Shown: one piece after another, positions 16,419 through 26,735 of the stretch
Layout of the letters: each line of letters begins with the position of its first letter
Position numbering within the stretch: the first letter of the stretch is position 1
Assembly (NCBI RefSeq): GCF_002902985.1
Contig: NZ_CP026167.1
Coordinates: 4,154,001-4,218,000, forward strand
Direction of reading: 5' to 3'
DNA length: 64,000 nucleotides
Origin: Leclercia sp. LSNIH1
Lineage (GTDB): Bacteria > Pseudomonadota > Gammaproteobacteria > Enterobacterales > Enterobacteriaceae
The notes under the pieces: model-generated
Told to the model about the DNA's origin: nothing
Seen by the model: only the letters and a program-made list of their open reading frames with translations
Databases searched by the model: none
Made by a program: the position numbers and the translations under genes

Positions 16419-19263
16419 ATCCCCGCGCTCTTCTCACCCGCTCCGCATATACCGACAGCGTCTGTTTCAGGACATCCAGCGTTACCGGCTTGGAAAGACA
16501 GCTATCCATCCCCGATTCCAGACAGCGCTGCTTCTCCTCTGCCAGCGCGTTAGCGGTGACACCCACCACCGGCAGCGTCAGACCGAGCTGGCGGATACGC
16601 TGGGTCAGGCGATAGCCATCCATATTCGGCATGTTCACATCACTCAGGACAATGTCGATATGGTTTTTGCTCAGCACATTGAGGGCATCCACGCCGTCAT
16701 TCGCCGTTTTACACTGATAGCCCAGCGAGCCGAGCTGATCGGCCAGCAGGCGGCGGTTAATCGGATGGTCGTCCACCACCAGGATCATCATATCCTCATT
16801 CAACGACTGCTCAGATTCCGGCGACGGCAGCGAGGCTGTTCCGTCCGCGCTGTCCATTTCCACACGATAGATGCGCGCCAGCAGCGTAATCAGCTCATGT
16901 GGCGAGGCCACGCTGTTCACCCATTCGCCGTGCGCACGCTCCAGGGCGATACCGATATGGCGCCGGCAGAAGATCACCGCCGCTTTACCCTGCCACGGCT
17001 TCGTCAGCTCATCGTCGGTGAGAAGCATATCTTCCGCGTCCGGGGTTTGGCCGGCGTAGCGCGCCACCCGAATGCCGTATGAGCCCAGCAGAGACTCCAG
17101 GTAGGCATACAGCGAGGCATTATTCACCGCCAGCCAGCAGCGTTTATCGCTTAATCCCTCAATCAGCATGTTGCCCGGAGACTGCGCCGCATAAAGTGGA
17201 ATACGGATAGTAAACTGACTGCCCATGCCCGGTTCGGTATCCACCGAGATATCGCCGTCCATCATGCTGATCAGTTTTTCACAGATCGCCAGCCCCAGCC
17301 CGGTGCCCTGGAAGTTGCGCTGAACCCCCGTCCCCACCTGGAAGAACGGGTCGAAGAGTTTGACCACCTCTTTTGCCGGGATCCCCACCCCGGTGTCGCG
17401 CACGCGAATGCTCAGGTAGTCCCCTGCTTTGGCGACATGCATCACAATGCAGCCCATATCGGTGAACTTAATGGCGTTGCTGAGCAGGTTGGAGATCACC
17501 TGCTGCAGGCGCATCGGATCGCCCTGCAACGTTAGCGGCACGTCTGGCTCAATAAAGCAGTACAGCCCCAGCTGCTTACGCACCACCAGCGGCAGGTAGT
17601 TGGCGCTGATATGGTTCATCACCTCGCGCGGCGAAAATTCGCGCGGTTCAATTTTTAGCTGCTCGGACTCGATCTTAGAGAAGTCGAGAATGTCGCTGAT
17701 GATTTTCAGCAGCAGGCTGGAAGAGTTGTTCATCGCCGTCACCAGACGGTCAACGCCACGCGGCAACTCTTTGGTCTGCAGCAGATCGAGGTTACCGATA
17801 ATCCCGTAGAGCGGAGTACGCAATTCGTGACTGACGGTAGCAAGGAACATCGATTTCGACTGGCTGGCCTGTTCGGCGGACTGGGCCATATCCTGCAATG
17901 ACTCTTCCATTTTGACGCGCGCGGAGACATCCACCAGCACGCAGATCGCCACGTTCTCATTGCGATAGCGCGAATGGACAAAGCTTATCTGCAGGTTGGT
18001 GTTGTTACTGGTCAGGACATCGACGAAGTTGACCTGCTGCCCACAGATAATCTGCGTCAGCCGCTGTCGGTCCTCATGGGTGAGCATATTGAGATAGTTA
18101 TGCGCCAGCTCGTTACTGAGGATGTTGGTCCCGTCAAGGGTGCGTAAAATACAGATCCCCACCGGCGCAGAGGCAACAATCTTACGGTTAAACTGCTCAT
18201 GCTCTTCAAGACGCTGGGCATCGATCTCCGCCGGAATAAAGATTTTACGCTCGTACATCCGCGCGAGGGTAAATAGCGCAATCCCCACCAGCACGTTCAG
18301 CAGTACCGAGTTGAGGATCAGCATCCGAATACGCTCCAGCACCATATCCACCGGTACGGAGTAAACAATGCTCAGCGACGAAGGCGGCAGGCTTTTTTTC
18401 AACACCAGGTCACGAAAACCGGCGCTGTAACCAAACCATGAGCGCTCCTGCATCCAGCGAGGATCAACCTTCAGCCGCGATTCCGGCCCGGCCAGCGAAA
18501 TAAGAGAGTGGCCATTTTCATCAAGAATGGTGACGCCCATCGGCAGATTACCCGGGGTGAAAAAGTTCTCCATGCGGATAGTCTGCTCGATACCGAGCAT
18601 CGCCTGCAGACGGTTGCCCAGATAGACCGGCGTCAGGGCATAGAAGTACCCTACCCCTGAACGCGGCCCCTGGCTTATCCAGAACAGATTATTACCGCGT
18701 TCATCCTGCGGCGCGTTACGGTACTTGATGATCCGCTCGTGCAGGCTTTTCAGCGCGCTGTCACGATCCACCGGCACATCGCGCAGGCCAAAATCGGCCA
18801 TACAGAGATTTTCGCTGCCAATCAGGAAGACGCGGTTCAGGTCATAGGCTGCCGAGAAGTTATCGCGCCAGTAGCGCATAAACCAGGCCAGTGACTCCAG
18901 CGATCCCCGCCATGCGGAGCCCATCGCCGAGCAGTCAGAGTCGGGGAAAAGCGGCTCAAAGTTGGGAGCGTCCGCCTTACTGTCGCGCCCGCGGATAGCC
19001 AGAACGCCATTCTCCGCCGTCAGACGGTTCTCGGCGATATACTTGAGCTCCTTCATGACGTCCGCGGTGCGCTGAATATAGCGCTGGGACTGGTCGAAGC
19101 TGAGGTTAAACTCCTGACGGATCTCCGCCTCCTTCTGGTGCAGCGCATTGACGATGTAAAACACTGAAAATAGCGCGATAAGCACCCAAATCAGGAGCGC
19201 CAGCGCCCGAAAAAGATAGCGAGAAACTTTCAGCGTGGTTCGAAAGGAGACGAGGTATTTCAA
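16417..19263 (-). CDS. rcsC: Hybrid sensor kinase RcsC
   Basis: A 948-residue membrane kinase (E. coli: 949). Order: helix about 20-42, a large periplasmic domain, a helix about 315-335 (LILNSVLLNVLVGIALFTLA), a PAS-like region, and a dimerisation/phospho-acceptor domain with FLATVSHELRTPLYG (histidine at about 479). Next is an ATPase with N, G1 and G2 boxes (NLLSNAIKF, VRDTGVGIP, GTGLGLAI). It ends in an RcsC-ABL region and a receiver domain (MILVVDDHPINRR, VLSDVNMPNMDG). It phosphorylates RcsD and so RcsB; RcsF and IgaA set the signal. Convergent with rcsB. In E. coli ato genes follow rcsC; here gyrA follows directly. Confidence 0.97.
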   Translation of the reverse strand: MKYLVSFRTTLKVSRYLFRALALLIWVLIALFSVFYIVNALHQKEAEIRQEFNLSFDQSQRYIQRTADVMKELKYIAENRLTAENGVLAIRGRDSKADAPNFEPLFPDSDCSAMGSAWRGSLESLAWFMRYWRDNFSAAYDLNRVFLIGSENLCMADFGLRDVPVDRDSALKSLHERIIKYRNAPQDERGNNLFWISQGPRSGVGYFYALTPVYLGNRLQAMLGIEQTIRMENFFTPGNLPMGVTILDENGHSLISLAGPESRLKVDPRWMQERSWFGYSAGFRDLVLKKSLPPSSLSIVYSVPVDMVLERIRMLILNSVLLNVLVGIALFTLARMYERKIFIPAEIDAQRLEEHEQFNRKIVASAPVGICILRTLDGTNILSNELAHNYLNMLTHEDRQRLTQIICGQQVNFVDVLTSNNTNLQISFVHSRYRNENVAICVLVDVSARVKMEESLQDMAQSAEQASQSKSMFLATVSHELRTPLYGIIGNLDLLQTKELPRGVDRLVTAMNNSSSLLLKIISDILDFSKIESEQLKIEPREFSPREVMNHISANYLPLVVRKQLGLYCFIEPDVPLTLQGDPMRLQQVISNLLSNAIKFTDMGCIVMHVAKAGDYLSIRVRDTGVGIPAKEVVKLFDPFFQVGTGVQRNFQGTGLGLAICEKLISMMDGDISVDTEPGMGSQFTIRIPLYAAQSPGNMLIEGLSDKRCWLAVNNASLYAYLESLLGSYGIRVARYAGQTPDAEDMLLTDDELTKPWQGKAAVIFCRRHIGIALERAHGEWVNSVASPHELITLLARIYRVEMDSADGTASLPSPESEQSLNEDMMILVVDDHPINRRLLADQLGSLGYQCKTANDGVDALNVLSKNHIDIVLSDVNMPNMDGYRLTQRIRQLGLTLPVVGVTANALAEEKQRCLESGMDSCLSKPVTLDVLKQTLSVYAERVRRARG

Positions 19264-19360
19264 GGGGGCGAGGCTCCGCCGTCAGGTTGACAAGGAATGG
19301 GTTAAGGTAGCGGTAAATCGCCGCCGTCGCAACGTTCGGTTGTCTGCAATTCAGCGCCGC

Positions 19361-19392
19361 GACAAAAGAAAAGGGCCGGAAACCGGCCCTTT
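19361..19392 (-). terminator. Terminator of gyrA
   Basis: On the minus strand a hairpin with 10-bp arms AAAGGGCCGG/CCGGCCCTTT, loop TTT, followed by a T-rich tail, 15 bp after the gyrA stop codon. Confidence 0.9.
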
Positions 19393-19406
19393 GTCGTCAG
19401 AAGAGA

Positions 19407-22043
19407 TTACTCTTCGGCATCATCTGCCGCATCATCGTCGATTTCCGCTTCCGGCGCGATTTCATCGTCACCTTCTGCCACGCTACCGTCGATTGAATCG
19501 AGCTCTTCGTCATCCACTGGCTCAGCAACACGCTGCAGACCCACCACGTTTTCATCTTCCGCAGTACGGATGAGGATCACACCCTGGGTGTTACGCCCGA
19601 CCACGCTGATTTCCGACACACGGGTACGCACCAGCGTACCGGCATCGGTAATCATCATGATCTGGTCGGCATCATCGACCTGTACCGCGCCCACAACGGA
19701 ACCATTGCGCTCGGTGACTTTAATCGAGATAACGCCCTGCGTGCCACGGGACTTGGTTGGATATTCGTCCTGGGCAGTACGCTTACCGTAACCATTCTGG
19801 GTGACGGTGAGGATTGCGCCTTCGCCACGTGGAACAATCAGGGAGACCACGCTGTCTTCGCCCGCCAGTTTGATCCCGCGGACACCGGTCGCCGTACGGC
19901 CCATGGCGCGCACCGCGTTCTCTTTGAAGCGCACCACTTTACCGGCGGCAGAGAAGAGCATCACTTCATCGGAGCCGGAGGTCAGATCCACGCCAATCAG
20001 TTCATCGCCTTCGTTCAGGTTGACGGCGATAATGCCGGCAGAACGTGGGCGGCTGAACTCGGTCAGGGCGGTTTTCTTCACCGTACCGCTGGCGGTCGCC
20101 ATAAAGACGTTCACCCCTTCAGCGTACTCGCGAACCGGCAGGATCGCCGTAATACGTTCGTTTTGTTCCAGCGGCAGCAGGTTGACAATTGGACGTCCAC
20201 GGGCGCCACGGCTCGCTTCCGGCAGCTGATAAACCTTCATCCAGTACAGACGGCCCCGGCTGGAGAAGCAGAGGATGGTGTCATGGGTGTTGGCCACCAG
20301 CAGGCGGTCGATAAAGTCTTCTTCTTTAATACGTGCCGCTGATTTGCCCTTACCGCCACGACGCTGTGCTTCATAGTCGGTTAACGGCTGGTACTTCACG
20401 TAGCCCTGGTGAGACAGGGTAACCACAACGTCTTCCTGGTTGATCAGGTCTTCGATGTTGATATCCGCGGAGTTGGCGGTAATTTCCGTGCGACGCTCGT
20501 CGCCGAACTGATCGCGGATCAGCTCCAGCTCCTCGCGGATCACCTCCATCAGACGATCGGCGCTGCCGAGGATATGCAGCAGCTCAGCGATCTGCTCCAG
20601 CAGCTCTTTGTACTCGTCGAGCAGTTTTTCATGCTCAAGGCCGGTCAGTTTCTGCAGACGCAGATCCAGAATCGCCTGGGCCTGCTGTTCGGTCAGCCAG
20701 TATTTGCCCTCGCGAATACCGTACTGCGGCTCCAGCCACTCAGGACGCGCGGCATCGTCACCGGCACGTTCCAGCATCGCAGAGACGTTGCCCAGATCCC
20801 ACGGCTGGGCGATCAGGCCCGCTTTCGCTTCGGCAGGGGTTGGCGCACGACGGATCAGTTCGATGATCGGATCGATGTTTGCCAGGGCCACCGCCAGCGC
20901 TTCAAGGATGTGCGCACGATCGCGGGCTTTACGCAGTTCGAAAATAGTCCGACGGGTCACCACTTCACGGCGGTGACGCACGAACGCGCTCAGAATGTCT
21001 TTCAGGTTCATGATCTTCGGCTGACCATGGTGCAGTGCCACCATGTTAATACCGAAGGAGACCTGAAGCTGAGTCAGGGAATAGAGGTTGTTAAGCACCA
21101 CTTCCCCTACCGCGTCACGTTTGATTTCAATCACGATACGCATGCCGTCTTTGTCAGACTCATCACGCAGCGCGCTGATACCTTCAATACGTTTCTCTTT
21201 AACCAGCTCGGCAATCTTCTCGATCAGGCGCGCTTTGTTCACCTGATACGGAATTTCGTGGACGATAATGGTCTCACGGCCAGATTTGGCATCCGCTTCG
21301 ACTTCGGCGCGGGCACGAATATAGATCTTGCCGCGACCGGTACGGTAGGCCTCTTCGATACCGCGACGGCCATTAATGATGGCGGCGGTCGGGAAGTCCG
21401 GGCCCGGGATGTGTTCCATCAGCCCTTCAATGCTGATCTCTTCATCCTCGATATAGGCCAGGCAGCCGTTAATCACTTCGGTGATGTTGTGCGGCGGAAT
21501 GTTGGTCGCCATACCTACGGCGATACCGGACGAACCGTTTACCAGCAGGTTAGGGATCTTCGTCGGCATAACGTCAGGAATTTTTTCCGTGCCGTCATAG
21601 TTGTCGACAAAATCTACCGTCTCTTTTTCCAGATCGGCCATCAGCTCATGGGCAATCTTCGCCAGGCGGATTTCCGTATAACGCATTGCCGCAGCGGAGT
21701 CGCCGTCGATAGAACCGAAGTTACCCTGACCATCAACCAGCATGTAACGCAGCGAGAACGGCTGCGCCATACGGACGATAGTGTCGTACACCGCGGAATC
21801 ACCATGAGGATGGTATTTACCGATTACGTCACCAACGACACGGGCAGATTTTTTGTACGCTTTATTCCAGTCATTGCCCAATACGTTCATGGCGTATAGT
21901 ACGCGACGGTGTACCGGCTTAAGTCCATCGCGGACATCCGGCAGCGCACGGCCAACAATGACCGACATCGCATAATCCAGATAGGAGCTCTTCAGCTCTT
22001 CCTCGATGTTAACCGGTGTAATTTCTCTCGCAAGGTCGCTCAT
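19407..22043 (-). CDS. gyrA: DNA gyrase subunit A
   Basis: An 878-residue subunit that breaks and rejoins DNA in the A2B2 gyrase, adding negative supercoils. The catalytic tyrosine is Y122 (AAAMRYTE). The quinolone-resistance region reads G81-D82-S83-A84-V85-Y86-D87, so S83 and D87 are the susceptible residues. The C-terminal domain carries the GyrA box QRRGGKG (about residues 560-566) needed for DNA wrapping, and beta-pinwheel repeats. The tail is acidic ([10 protein letters not shown]... [10 protein letters not shown]). Monocistronic; on the minus strand, divergent from ubiG. Confidence 0.98.
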   Translation of the reverse strand: MSDLAREITPVNIEEELKSSYLDYAMSVIVGRALPDVRDGLKPVHRRVLYAMNVLGNDWNKAYKKSARVVGDVIGKYHPHGDSAVYDTIVRMAQPFSLRYMLVDGQGNFGSIDGDSAAAMRYTEIRLAKIAHELMADLEKETVDFVDNYDGTEKIPDVMPTKIPNLLVNGSSGIAVGMATNIPPHNITEVINGCLAYIEDEEISIEGLMEHIPGPDFPTAAIINGRRGIEEAYRTGRGKIYIRARAEVEADAKSGRETIIVHEIPYQVNKARLIEKIAELVKEKRIEGISALRDESDKDGMRIVIEIKRDAVGEVVLNNLYSLTQLQVSFGINMVALHHGQPKIMNLKDILSAFVRHRREVVTRRTIFELRKARDRAHILEALAVALANIDPIIELIRRAPTPAEAKAGLIAQPWDLGNVSAMLERAGDDAARPEWLEPQYGIREGKYWLTEQQAQAILDLRLQKLTGLEHEKLLDEYKELLEQIAELLHILGSADRLMEVIREELELIRDQFGDERRTEITANSADINIEDLINQEDVVVTLSHQGYVKYQPLTDYEAQRRGGKGKSAARIKEEDFIDRLLVANTHDTILCFSSRGRLYWMKVYQLPEASRGARGRPIVNLLPLEQNERITAILPVREYAEGVNVFMATASGTVKKTALTEFSRPRSAGIIAVNLNEGDELIGVDLTSGSDEVMLFSAAGKVVRFKENAVRAMGRTATGVRGIKLAGEDSVVSLIVPRGEGAILTVTQNGYGKRTAQDEYPTKSRGTQGVISIKVTERNGSVVGAVQVDDADQIMMITDAGTLVRTRVSEISVVGRNTQGVILIRTAEDENVVGLQRVAEPVDDEELDSIDGSVAEGDDEIAPEAEIDDDAADDAEE

Positions 22044-22175
22044 CTAACCGCTATCCCTCTACTGTATCCCGGATTCAAAGGTCGGAAATTATAACACACC
22101 CGCTTAGGTTTAAACTAATTTGCTTTGTTATCCTGATATACTTCCTCGTCTTTAAATTACGGAGTAAAAGCGTCC
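22044..22175. promoter_or_regulatory. Divergent gyrA/ubiG promoter region
   Basis: On the minus strand a perfect -10 TATAAT occupies 22093-22088, about 45 bp before the gyrA ATG, with a weak -35-like AGTTTA at the right distance. Toward ubiG a TATACT (22137-22142) lies about 35 bp before its ATG. GyrA promoters in enterobacteria respond to loss of supercoiling; that is family knowledge, not visible here. Confidence 0.5.
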
Positions 22176-22910
22176 ATGAATGCGGAAAAATCCCCGATGG
22201 CTGACAACGTCGACCACGAAGAGATCGCCAAATTTGAAGCCGTGGCCTCGCGCTGGTGGGATCTTGAAGGTGAGTTCAAACCGCTGCACCGCATTAACCC
22301 TCTGCGCCTGGGCTATATCGCGGAGCGTTCCGGCGGCCTGTTCGGTAAAAAAGTGCTTGATGTGGGGTGCGGCGGCGGCATCCTGGCCGAGAGCATGGCG
22401 CGCGAAGGCGCCACGGTGACCGGGCTGGATATGGGCTTCGAGCCACTGCAGGTAGCACGTCTGCACGCGCTGGAGAGCGGTATCCAGTTGGAGTACGTGC
22501 AGGAAACGGTTGAAGCCCATGTGGCGGAGCACGCCCACCAGTACGACATCGTCACCTGCATGGAGATGCTGGAGCATGTTCCCGATCCGCAATCGGTGGT
22601 GAAAGCCTGTGCCGCGCTGGTGAAGCCGGGCGGTCAGGTGTTCTTCTCCACCATCAACCGCAACGGCAAGGCCTGGCTGATGGCGGTGGTTGGCGCAGAG
22701 TACGTGCTGCGAATGGTGCCAAAAGGCACGCACGATGTGAAAAAATTCATCAAGCCGGCAGAATTACTGAGCTGGGTCGACAACACCTGGCTTAAAGAAC
22801 AGCATATGACCGGCCTGCACTACAATCCCCTGACCGAGAAATTCAAACTGGCGCCAGGCGTGGACGTTAACTACATGCTCCATACCACCGCCAAAAAAGA
22901 GCAAGAGTAA
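22176..22910 (+). CDS. ubiG: Ubiquinone O-methyltransferase UbiG
   Basis: A 244-residue SAM-dependent methyltransferase that does both O-methylation steps of ubiquinone synthesis. Motif [17 protein letters not shown] (about 60-75) binds SAM; further conserved stretches are [25 protein letters not shown] and [18 protein letters not shown]. The start MNAEKSP has a purine-rich site (TACGGAG) upstream. It is followed by a strong terminator, so the gene is its own unit. It is 4 residues longer than E. coli UbiG because of a different C-terminus (TAKKEQE). Confidence 0.97.
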   Translation: MNAEKSPMADNVDHEEIAKFEAVASRWWDLEGEFKPLHRINPLRLGYIAERSGGLFGKKVLDVGCGGGILAESMAREGATVTGLDMGFEPLQVARLHALESGIQLEYVQETVEAHVAEHAHQYDIVTCMEMLEHVPDPQSVVKACAALVKPGGQVFFSTINRNGKAWLMAVVGAEYVLRMVPKGTHDVKKFIKPAELLSWVDNTWLKEQHMTGLHYNPLTEKFKLAPGVDVNYMLHTTAKKEQE

Positions 22911-22927
22911 TTACTCTTTTTCTGACG

Positions 22928-22955
22928 AATGCGCAGCAGTTTGTTGCGCATTTTT
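22928..22955 (+). terminator. Terminator of ubiG
   Basis: AATGCGCAGC (22928-22937) pairs with GTTGCGCATT (22943-22952) around loop AGTTT, then T5. A smaller hairpin (AGAGT-AATT-ACTCT) overlaps the ubiG stop codon just before it. Confidence 0.85.
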
Positions 22956-23096
22956 GACAGCCCGTTGAAGAAATCAGCAGTCGATCAAATTTTCATTTTT
23001 TTTTCTGGAATATTGACATGTCTTCCAGGCCTTACGGTACGAGGACTTACGCTTTTTTACGCTTTAACAACCTCAATTTAACCTCAAAATCAACTC

Positions 23097-23172
23097 TTGT
23101 ACTCAAAAGAATCCTTACTAGAATACTCACCATCTTGCGTTATCCTTATTGTAAAACCCCTATATGTAGTAT
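23097..23172 (+). promoter_or_regulatory. nrdAB promoter with two NrdR-type boxes
   Basis: A -35 TTGTAC (23097-23102) and -10 TAGAAT (23119-23124), 16 bp apart, predict a start near 23131, about 107 nt before the nrdA ATG, like the long leader in E. coli. Two sites similar to the 16-bp NrdR box lie at 23125-23140 and 23157-23172 (CCCCTATATGTAGTAT); their starts are 32 bp apart, three helical turns, which is the known arrangement. NrdR bound here would block initiation when dATP is high. Confidence 0.65.
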
Positions 23173-23196
23173 TTATCCACAGAAGGCTGTGGATAA
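23173..23196. promoter_or_regulatory. Inverted DnaA-box pair upstream of nrdA
   Basis: TTATCCACA at 23173-23181 and TGTGGATAA at 23188-23196 are two consensus DnaA boxes in inverted orientation, 6 bp apart. DnaA is known to regulate nrdAB in E. coli, tying dNTP supply to replication. Here they sit in the leader, 42-65 bp before the ATG. Confidence 0.85.
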
Positions 23197-23237
23197 GCGG
23201 GGGATATTTTCATTTTCACGGACAGGTAAAAACCCAC

Positions 23238-25523
23238 ATGAATCAGAGTCTGCTGGTGACAAAGCGCGACGGTACCACCGAGCGTATCAATCTGGACAAA
23301 ATCCATCGAGTTCTCGACTGGGCAGCAGAAGGACTGAATAACGTATCGATCTCCCAGGTTGAACTGCGCTCCCATATCCAGTTCTATGACGGCATCAAAA
23401 CGTCTGATATCCACGAAACCATTATCAAAGCCGCGGCGGATCTCATCTCCCGCGACGCGCCGGATTATCAGTACCTCGCTGCCCGTCTGGCGATTTTCCA
23501 CCTGCGTAAAAAAGCCTACGGTCAGTTTGAGCCGCCAGCGCTGTTCGATCATGTCGTGAAGATGGTCGAGCTTGGCAAGTACGACACGCATCTGCTGGAA
23601 GACTACACGGAAGAAGAGTTCAAGCAGATGGACGGGTTCATCGATCACTGGCGTGATATGAACTTCTCCTACGCCGCGGTGAAACAGCTGGAAGGGAAAT
23701 ACCTGGTCCAGAACCGCGTGACCGGCGAGATCTACGAAAGCGCTCAGTTCCTCTACATTCTGGTGGCGGCCTGCCTGTTCTCGAACTACCCGCGTGAAAC
23801 CCGTCTGGAATACGTGAAGCGTTTCTACGATGCGGTTTCCACGTTCAAGATTTCTCTGCCAACGCCAATCATGTCCGGCGTTCGCACCCCAACCCGCCAG
23901 TTCAGCTCCTGCGTGCTGATCGAGTGCGGCGACAGCCTGGATTCCATCAACGCGACCTCCAGCGCCATTGTGAAATACGTTTCCCAGCGTGCCGGTATCG
24001 GCATCAACGCCGGTCGCATTCGTGCGCTGGGCAGCCCAATTCGTGGCGGTGAAGCGTTCCACACCGGCTGTATCCCGTTCTACAAACACTTCCAGACCGC
24101 GGTGAAATCCTGCTCTCAGGGCGGCGTGCGTGGCGGTGCAGCTACCCTCTTCTATCCAATGTGGCACCTGGAAGTAGAAAGCCTGCTGGTGCTGAAAAAC
24201 AACCGTGGCGTGGAAGGCAACCGCGTGCGTCACATGGACTACGGCGTACAGATCAACAAGCTGATGTATACCCGTCTGCTGAAAGGTGAAGATATTACTC
24301 TCTTCAGCCCGTCCGATGTTCCGGGCCTGTATGATGCCTTCTTTGCCGATCAGGATGAGTTCGAGCGTCTGTACAGCAAATATGAAAAAGACGACAGCAT
24401 CCGTAAACAGCGTGTGAAAGCGGTTGAACTGTTCTCCCTGATGATGCAGGAACGTGCCTCTACCGGCCGTATCTACATTCAGAACGTCGATCACTGCAAC
24501 ACCCACAGCCCGTTCGATCCGGTCGTTGCGCCAGTGCGCCAGTCCAACCTGTGTCTGGAGATCGCCCTGCCGACCAAACCGCTGGAAGATGTGAACGACG
24601 AAAACGGCGAAATCGCCCTGTGCACGCTCTCCGCGTTCAACCTGGGCGCCATCAATAGCCTGGACGAACTGGAAGAGCTGGCGGTGCTGGCGGTTCGCGC
24701 CCTGGATGCGCTGCTGGATTACCAGGATTACCCAATCCCGGCGGCAAAACGTGGTGCGATGGGTCGTCGTACCCTGGGTATTGGCGTCATTAACTATGCT
24801 TACTGGCTGGCGAAAAACGGCAAACGCTACTCCGACGGCAGCGCTAATAACCTGACGCACCAGACCTTCGAAGCCATTCAGTACTACCTGCTGAAAGCCT
24901 CGAACGAGCTGGCGAAAGAGCAAGGCGCCTGCCCGTGGTTCAATGAAACCACCTATTCCAAAGGCATTTTGCCGATCGATACCTATAAGAAAGACCTGGA
25001 TGCGATCGCCAACGAGCCGCTGCATCTTGACTGGGAAGGCCTGCGCGAATCCATCAAGACCCACGGCCTGCGTAACTCCACGCTCTCTGCCCTGATGCCG
25101 TCCGAGACCTCCTCGCAGATCTCTAACGCCACCAACGGTATTGAGCCGCCGCGCGGTCATGTCAGCATCAAAGCGTCGAAAGATGGGATCCTGCGCCAGG
25201 TGGTACCGGATTATGAGCTGCTGAAAAACAACTACGAGCTGCTGTGGGAGATGCCAAATAACGACGGCTACCTGCAACTGGTGGGGATTATGCAGAAATT
25301 TATCGACCAGTCGATCTCTGCCAACACCAACTACGATCCGTCACGCTTCCCGTCCGGGAAAGTGCCGATGCAGCAGCTGCTGAAAGACCTGCTCACCGCC
25401 TACAAATTTGGCGTGAAGACCCTGTACTATCAAAACACCCGCGACGGTGCGGAAGATGCGCAGGACGATCTGGCCCCGTCCATTCAGGATGATGGCTGCG
25501 AAAGCGGCGCATGTAAGATTTAA
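23238..25523 (+). CDS. nrdA: Ribonucleotide reductase class Ia, large subunit
   Basis: A 761-residue alpha subunit that reduces ribonucleoside diphosphates. The N-terminal ATP-cone (MNQSLLVTKRDGTTERINLDKIHRVLDWAAEG) senses ATP/dATP. The catalytic core has SSCVLIECGDS, the finger loop NLCLEIALPT with its cysteine, and CTLSAFNLGAIN. The C-terminal redox pair is C754/C759 in CESGACKI. I placed the start at 23238 to match the E. coli protein; the frame stays open 47 codons upstream through the promoter and DnaA boxes, which is chance. It is the first gene of nrdA-nrdB-yfaE; a REP unit separates it from nrdB. Confidence 0.98.
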   Translation: MNQSLLVTKRDGTTERINLDKIHRVLDWAAEGLNNVSISQVELRSHIQFYDGIKTSDIHETIIKAAADLISRDAPDYQYLAARLAIFHLRKKAYGQFEPPALFDHVVKMVELGKYDTHLLEDYTEEEFKQMDGFIDHWRDMNFSYAAVKQLEGKYLVQNRVTGEIYESAQFLYILVAACLFSNYPRETRLEYVKRFYDAVSTFKISLPTPIMSGVRTPTRQFSSCVLIECGDSLDSINATSSAIVKYVSQRAGIGINAGRIRALGSPIRGGEAFHTGCIPFYKHFQTAVKSCSQGGVRGGAATLFYPMWHLEVESLLVLKNNRGVEGNRVRHMDYGVQINKLMYTRLLKGEDITLFSPSDVPGLYDAFFADQDEFERLYSKYEKDDSIRKQRVKAVELFSLMMQERASTGRIYIQNVDHCNTHSPFDPVVAPVRQSNLCLEIALPTKPLEDVNDENGEIALCTLSAFNLGAINSLDELEELAVLAVRALDALLDYQDYPIPAAKRGAMGRRTLGIGVINYAYWLAKNGKRYSDGSANNLTHQTFEAIQYYLLKASNELAKEQGACPWFNETTYSKGILPIDTYKKDLDAIANEPLHLDWEGLRESIKTHGLRNSTLSALMPSETSSQISNATNGIEPPRGHVSIKASKDGILRQVVPDYELLKNNYELLWEMPNNDGYLQLVGIMQKFIDQSISANTNYDPSRFPSGKVPMQQLLKDLLTAYKFGVKTLYYQNTRDGAEDAQDDLAPSIQDDGCESGACKI

Positions 25524-25530
25524 TGTAAAT

Positions 25531-25556
25531 GCCGGGTGGCGCTACGCTTACCCGGC
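25531..25556. repeat. REP unit inside the nrdAB operon
   Basis: Palindrome GCCGGGTGGC... ACCCGGC in the 81-bp gap between nrdA and nrdB. A REP hairpin here may protect the nrdA message from 3' decay and shift the nrdA:nrdB ratio. Confidence 0.8.
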
Positions 25557-25604
25557 CTACGATTTTGTTTGCCCGATCTACAAAATCTCTCACAGGACAC
25601 ACTC

Positions 25605-26735
25605 ATGGCATACACCACCTTTTCACAGACGAAAAACGACCAGCTCAAAGAGCCGATGTTCTTCGGCCAGCCGGTCAACGTGGCGCGCTACGATCAGCAA
25701 AAATATGACATCTTCGAAAAGCTGATTGAAAAGCAACTCTCTTTCTTCTGGCGTCCGGAAGAAGTTGACGTTTCACGCGACCGCATCGATTTCCAGGCGC
25801 TGCCGGAACACGAAAAGCACATTTTCCTCAGCAACCTGAAGTATCAGACGCTGCTGGACTCCATCCAGGGGCGCAGCCCGAACGTGGCATTGCTGCCGCT
25901 GATCTCCATCCCGGAGCTGGAGACCTGGGTCGAGACGTGGGCGTTCTCCGAGACGATCCACTCCCGCTCCTATACCCACATCATCCGTAACATCGTCAAC
26001 GATCCGGCGATTGTCTTCGATGATATCGTCACCAACGAACAGATCCTGAAGCGTGCGGAAGGCATCTCCCACTTCTACGACGATCTGATCGAGATGACCA
26101 GCTACTGGCACCTACTGGGTGAAGGCACCCACACCGTAAACGGCAAAACCGTCACCGTGAGCCTGCGCGAGCTGAAGAAGAAGCTCTACCTGTGCCTGAT
26201 GAGCGTGAACGCGCTGGAAGCGATCCGCTTCTACGTCAGCTTCGCCTGCTCCTTCGCCTTTGCGGAACGCGAGCTGATGGAAGGCAACGCCAAAATCATT
26301 CGCCTCATCGCCCGCGATGAAGCCCTGCACTTGACCGGTACCCAGCATATGCTGAACCTGCTGCGCAGCGGCGTGGACGATCCGGAGATGGCCGAGATTG
26401 CGGAAGAGTGCAAGCAGGAGAGCTATGACCTGTTTGTCCAGGCGGCACAGCAGGAGAAAGAGTGGGCGGAATATCTGTTCCAGGGCGGCTCCATGATCGG
26501 CCTGAACAAAGATATTCTCTGCCAGTACGTCGAGTATATCACCAACATCCGCATGCAGGCGGTCGGCCTGGATCTGCCGTTCCAGACCCGCTCCAACCCG
26601 ATCCCGTGGATCAACACCTGGCTGGTCTCTGACAACGTGCAGGTGGCGCCGCAGGAGGTGGAAGTGAGCTCCTACCTGGTCGGTCAGATTGACTCCGAAG
26701 TCAACACCGACGATTTGAGCGACTTCCAGCTCTGA
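25605..26735 (+). CDS. nrdB: Ribonucleotide reductase class Ia, small subunit
   Basis: A 376-residue beta subunit holding the di-iron tyrosyl-radical cofactor. The radical tyrosine is Y123 counting Met (Y122 in mature numbering), in SRSYTHIIR. Iron ligands are recognisable in [21 protein letters not shown] and [12 protein letters not shown]. The C-terminal tail [10 protein letters not shown] is the part that docks on NrdA. The ATG at 25605 follows CAGGA by about 8 nt; open frame upstream lies in the REP. The stop codon overlaps the yfaE start. Confidence 0.98.
   Translation: MAYTTFSQTKNDQLKEPMFFGQPVNVARYDQQKYDIFEKLIEKQLSFFWRPEEVDVSRDRIDFQALPEHEKHIFLSNLKYQTLLDSIQGRSPNVALLPLISIPELETWVETWAFSETIHSRSYTHIIRNIVNDPAIVFDDIVTNEQILKRAEGISHFYDDLIEMTSYWHLLGEGTHTVNGKTVTVSLRELKKKLYLCLMSVNALEAIRFYVSFACSFAFAERELMEGNAKIIRLIARDEALHLTGTQHMLNLLRSGVDDPEMAEIAEECKQESYDLFVQAAQQEKEWAEYLFQGGSMIGLNKDILCQYVEYITNIRMQAVGLDLPFQTRSNPIPWINTWLVSDNVQVAPQEVEVSSYLVGQIDSEVNTDDLSDFQL

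Noticed and set aside
20409..21899. A 496-codon open frame opposite gyrA
   Set aside because: Antisense shadow of a conserved gene, no start context.
23018..23237. Possible leader peptide or longer nrdA N-terminus
   Set aside because: The open frames run through the promoter, NrdR and DnaA sites and have no ribosome site; nrdA homology starts at 23238.
23160..25277. A 705-codon open frame on the strand opposite nrdA
   Set aside because: It lies fully antisense to a highly conserved gene. Long antisense frames are common in GC-rich enterobacterial genes with strong codon bias, there is no ribosome site, and the product looks like low-complexity Arg/Gln/His/Val text.
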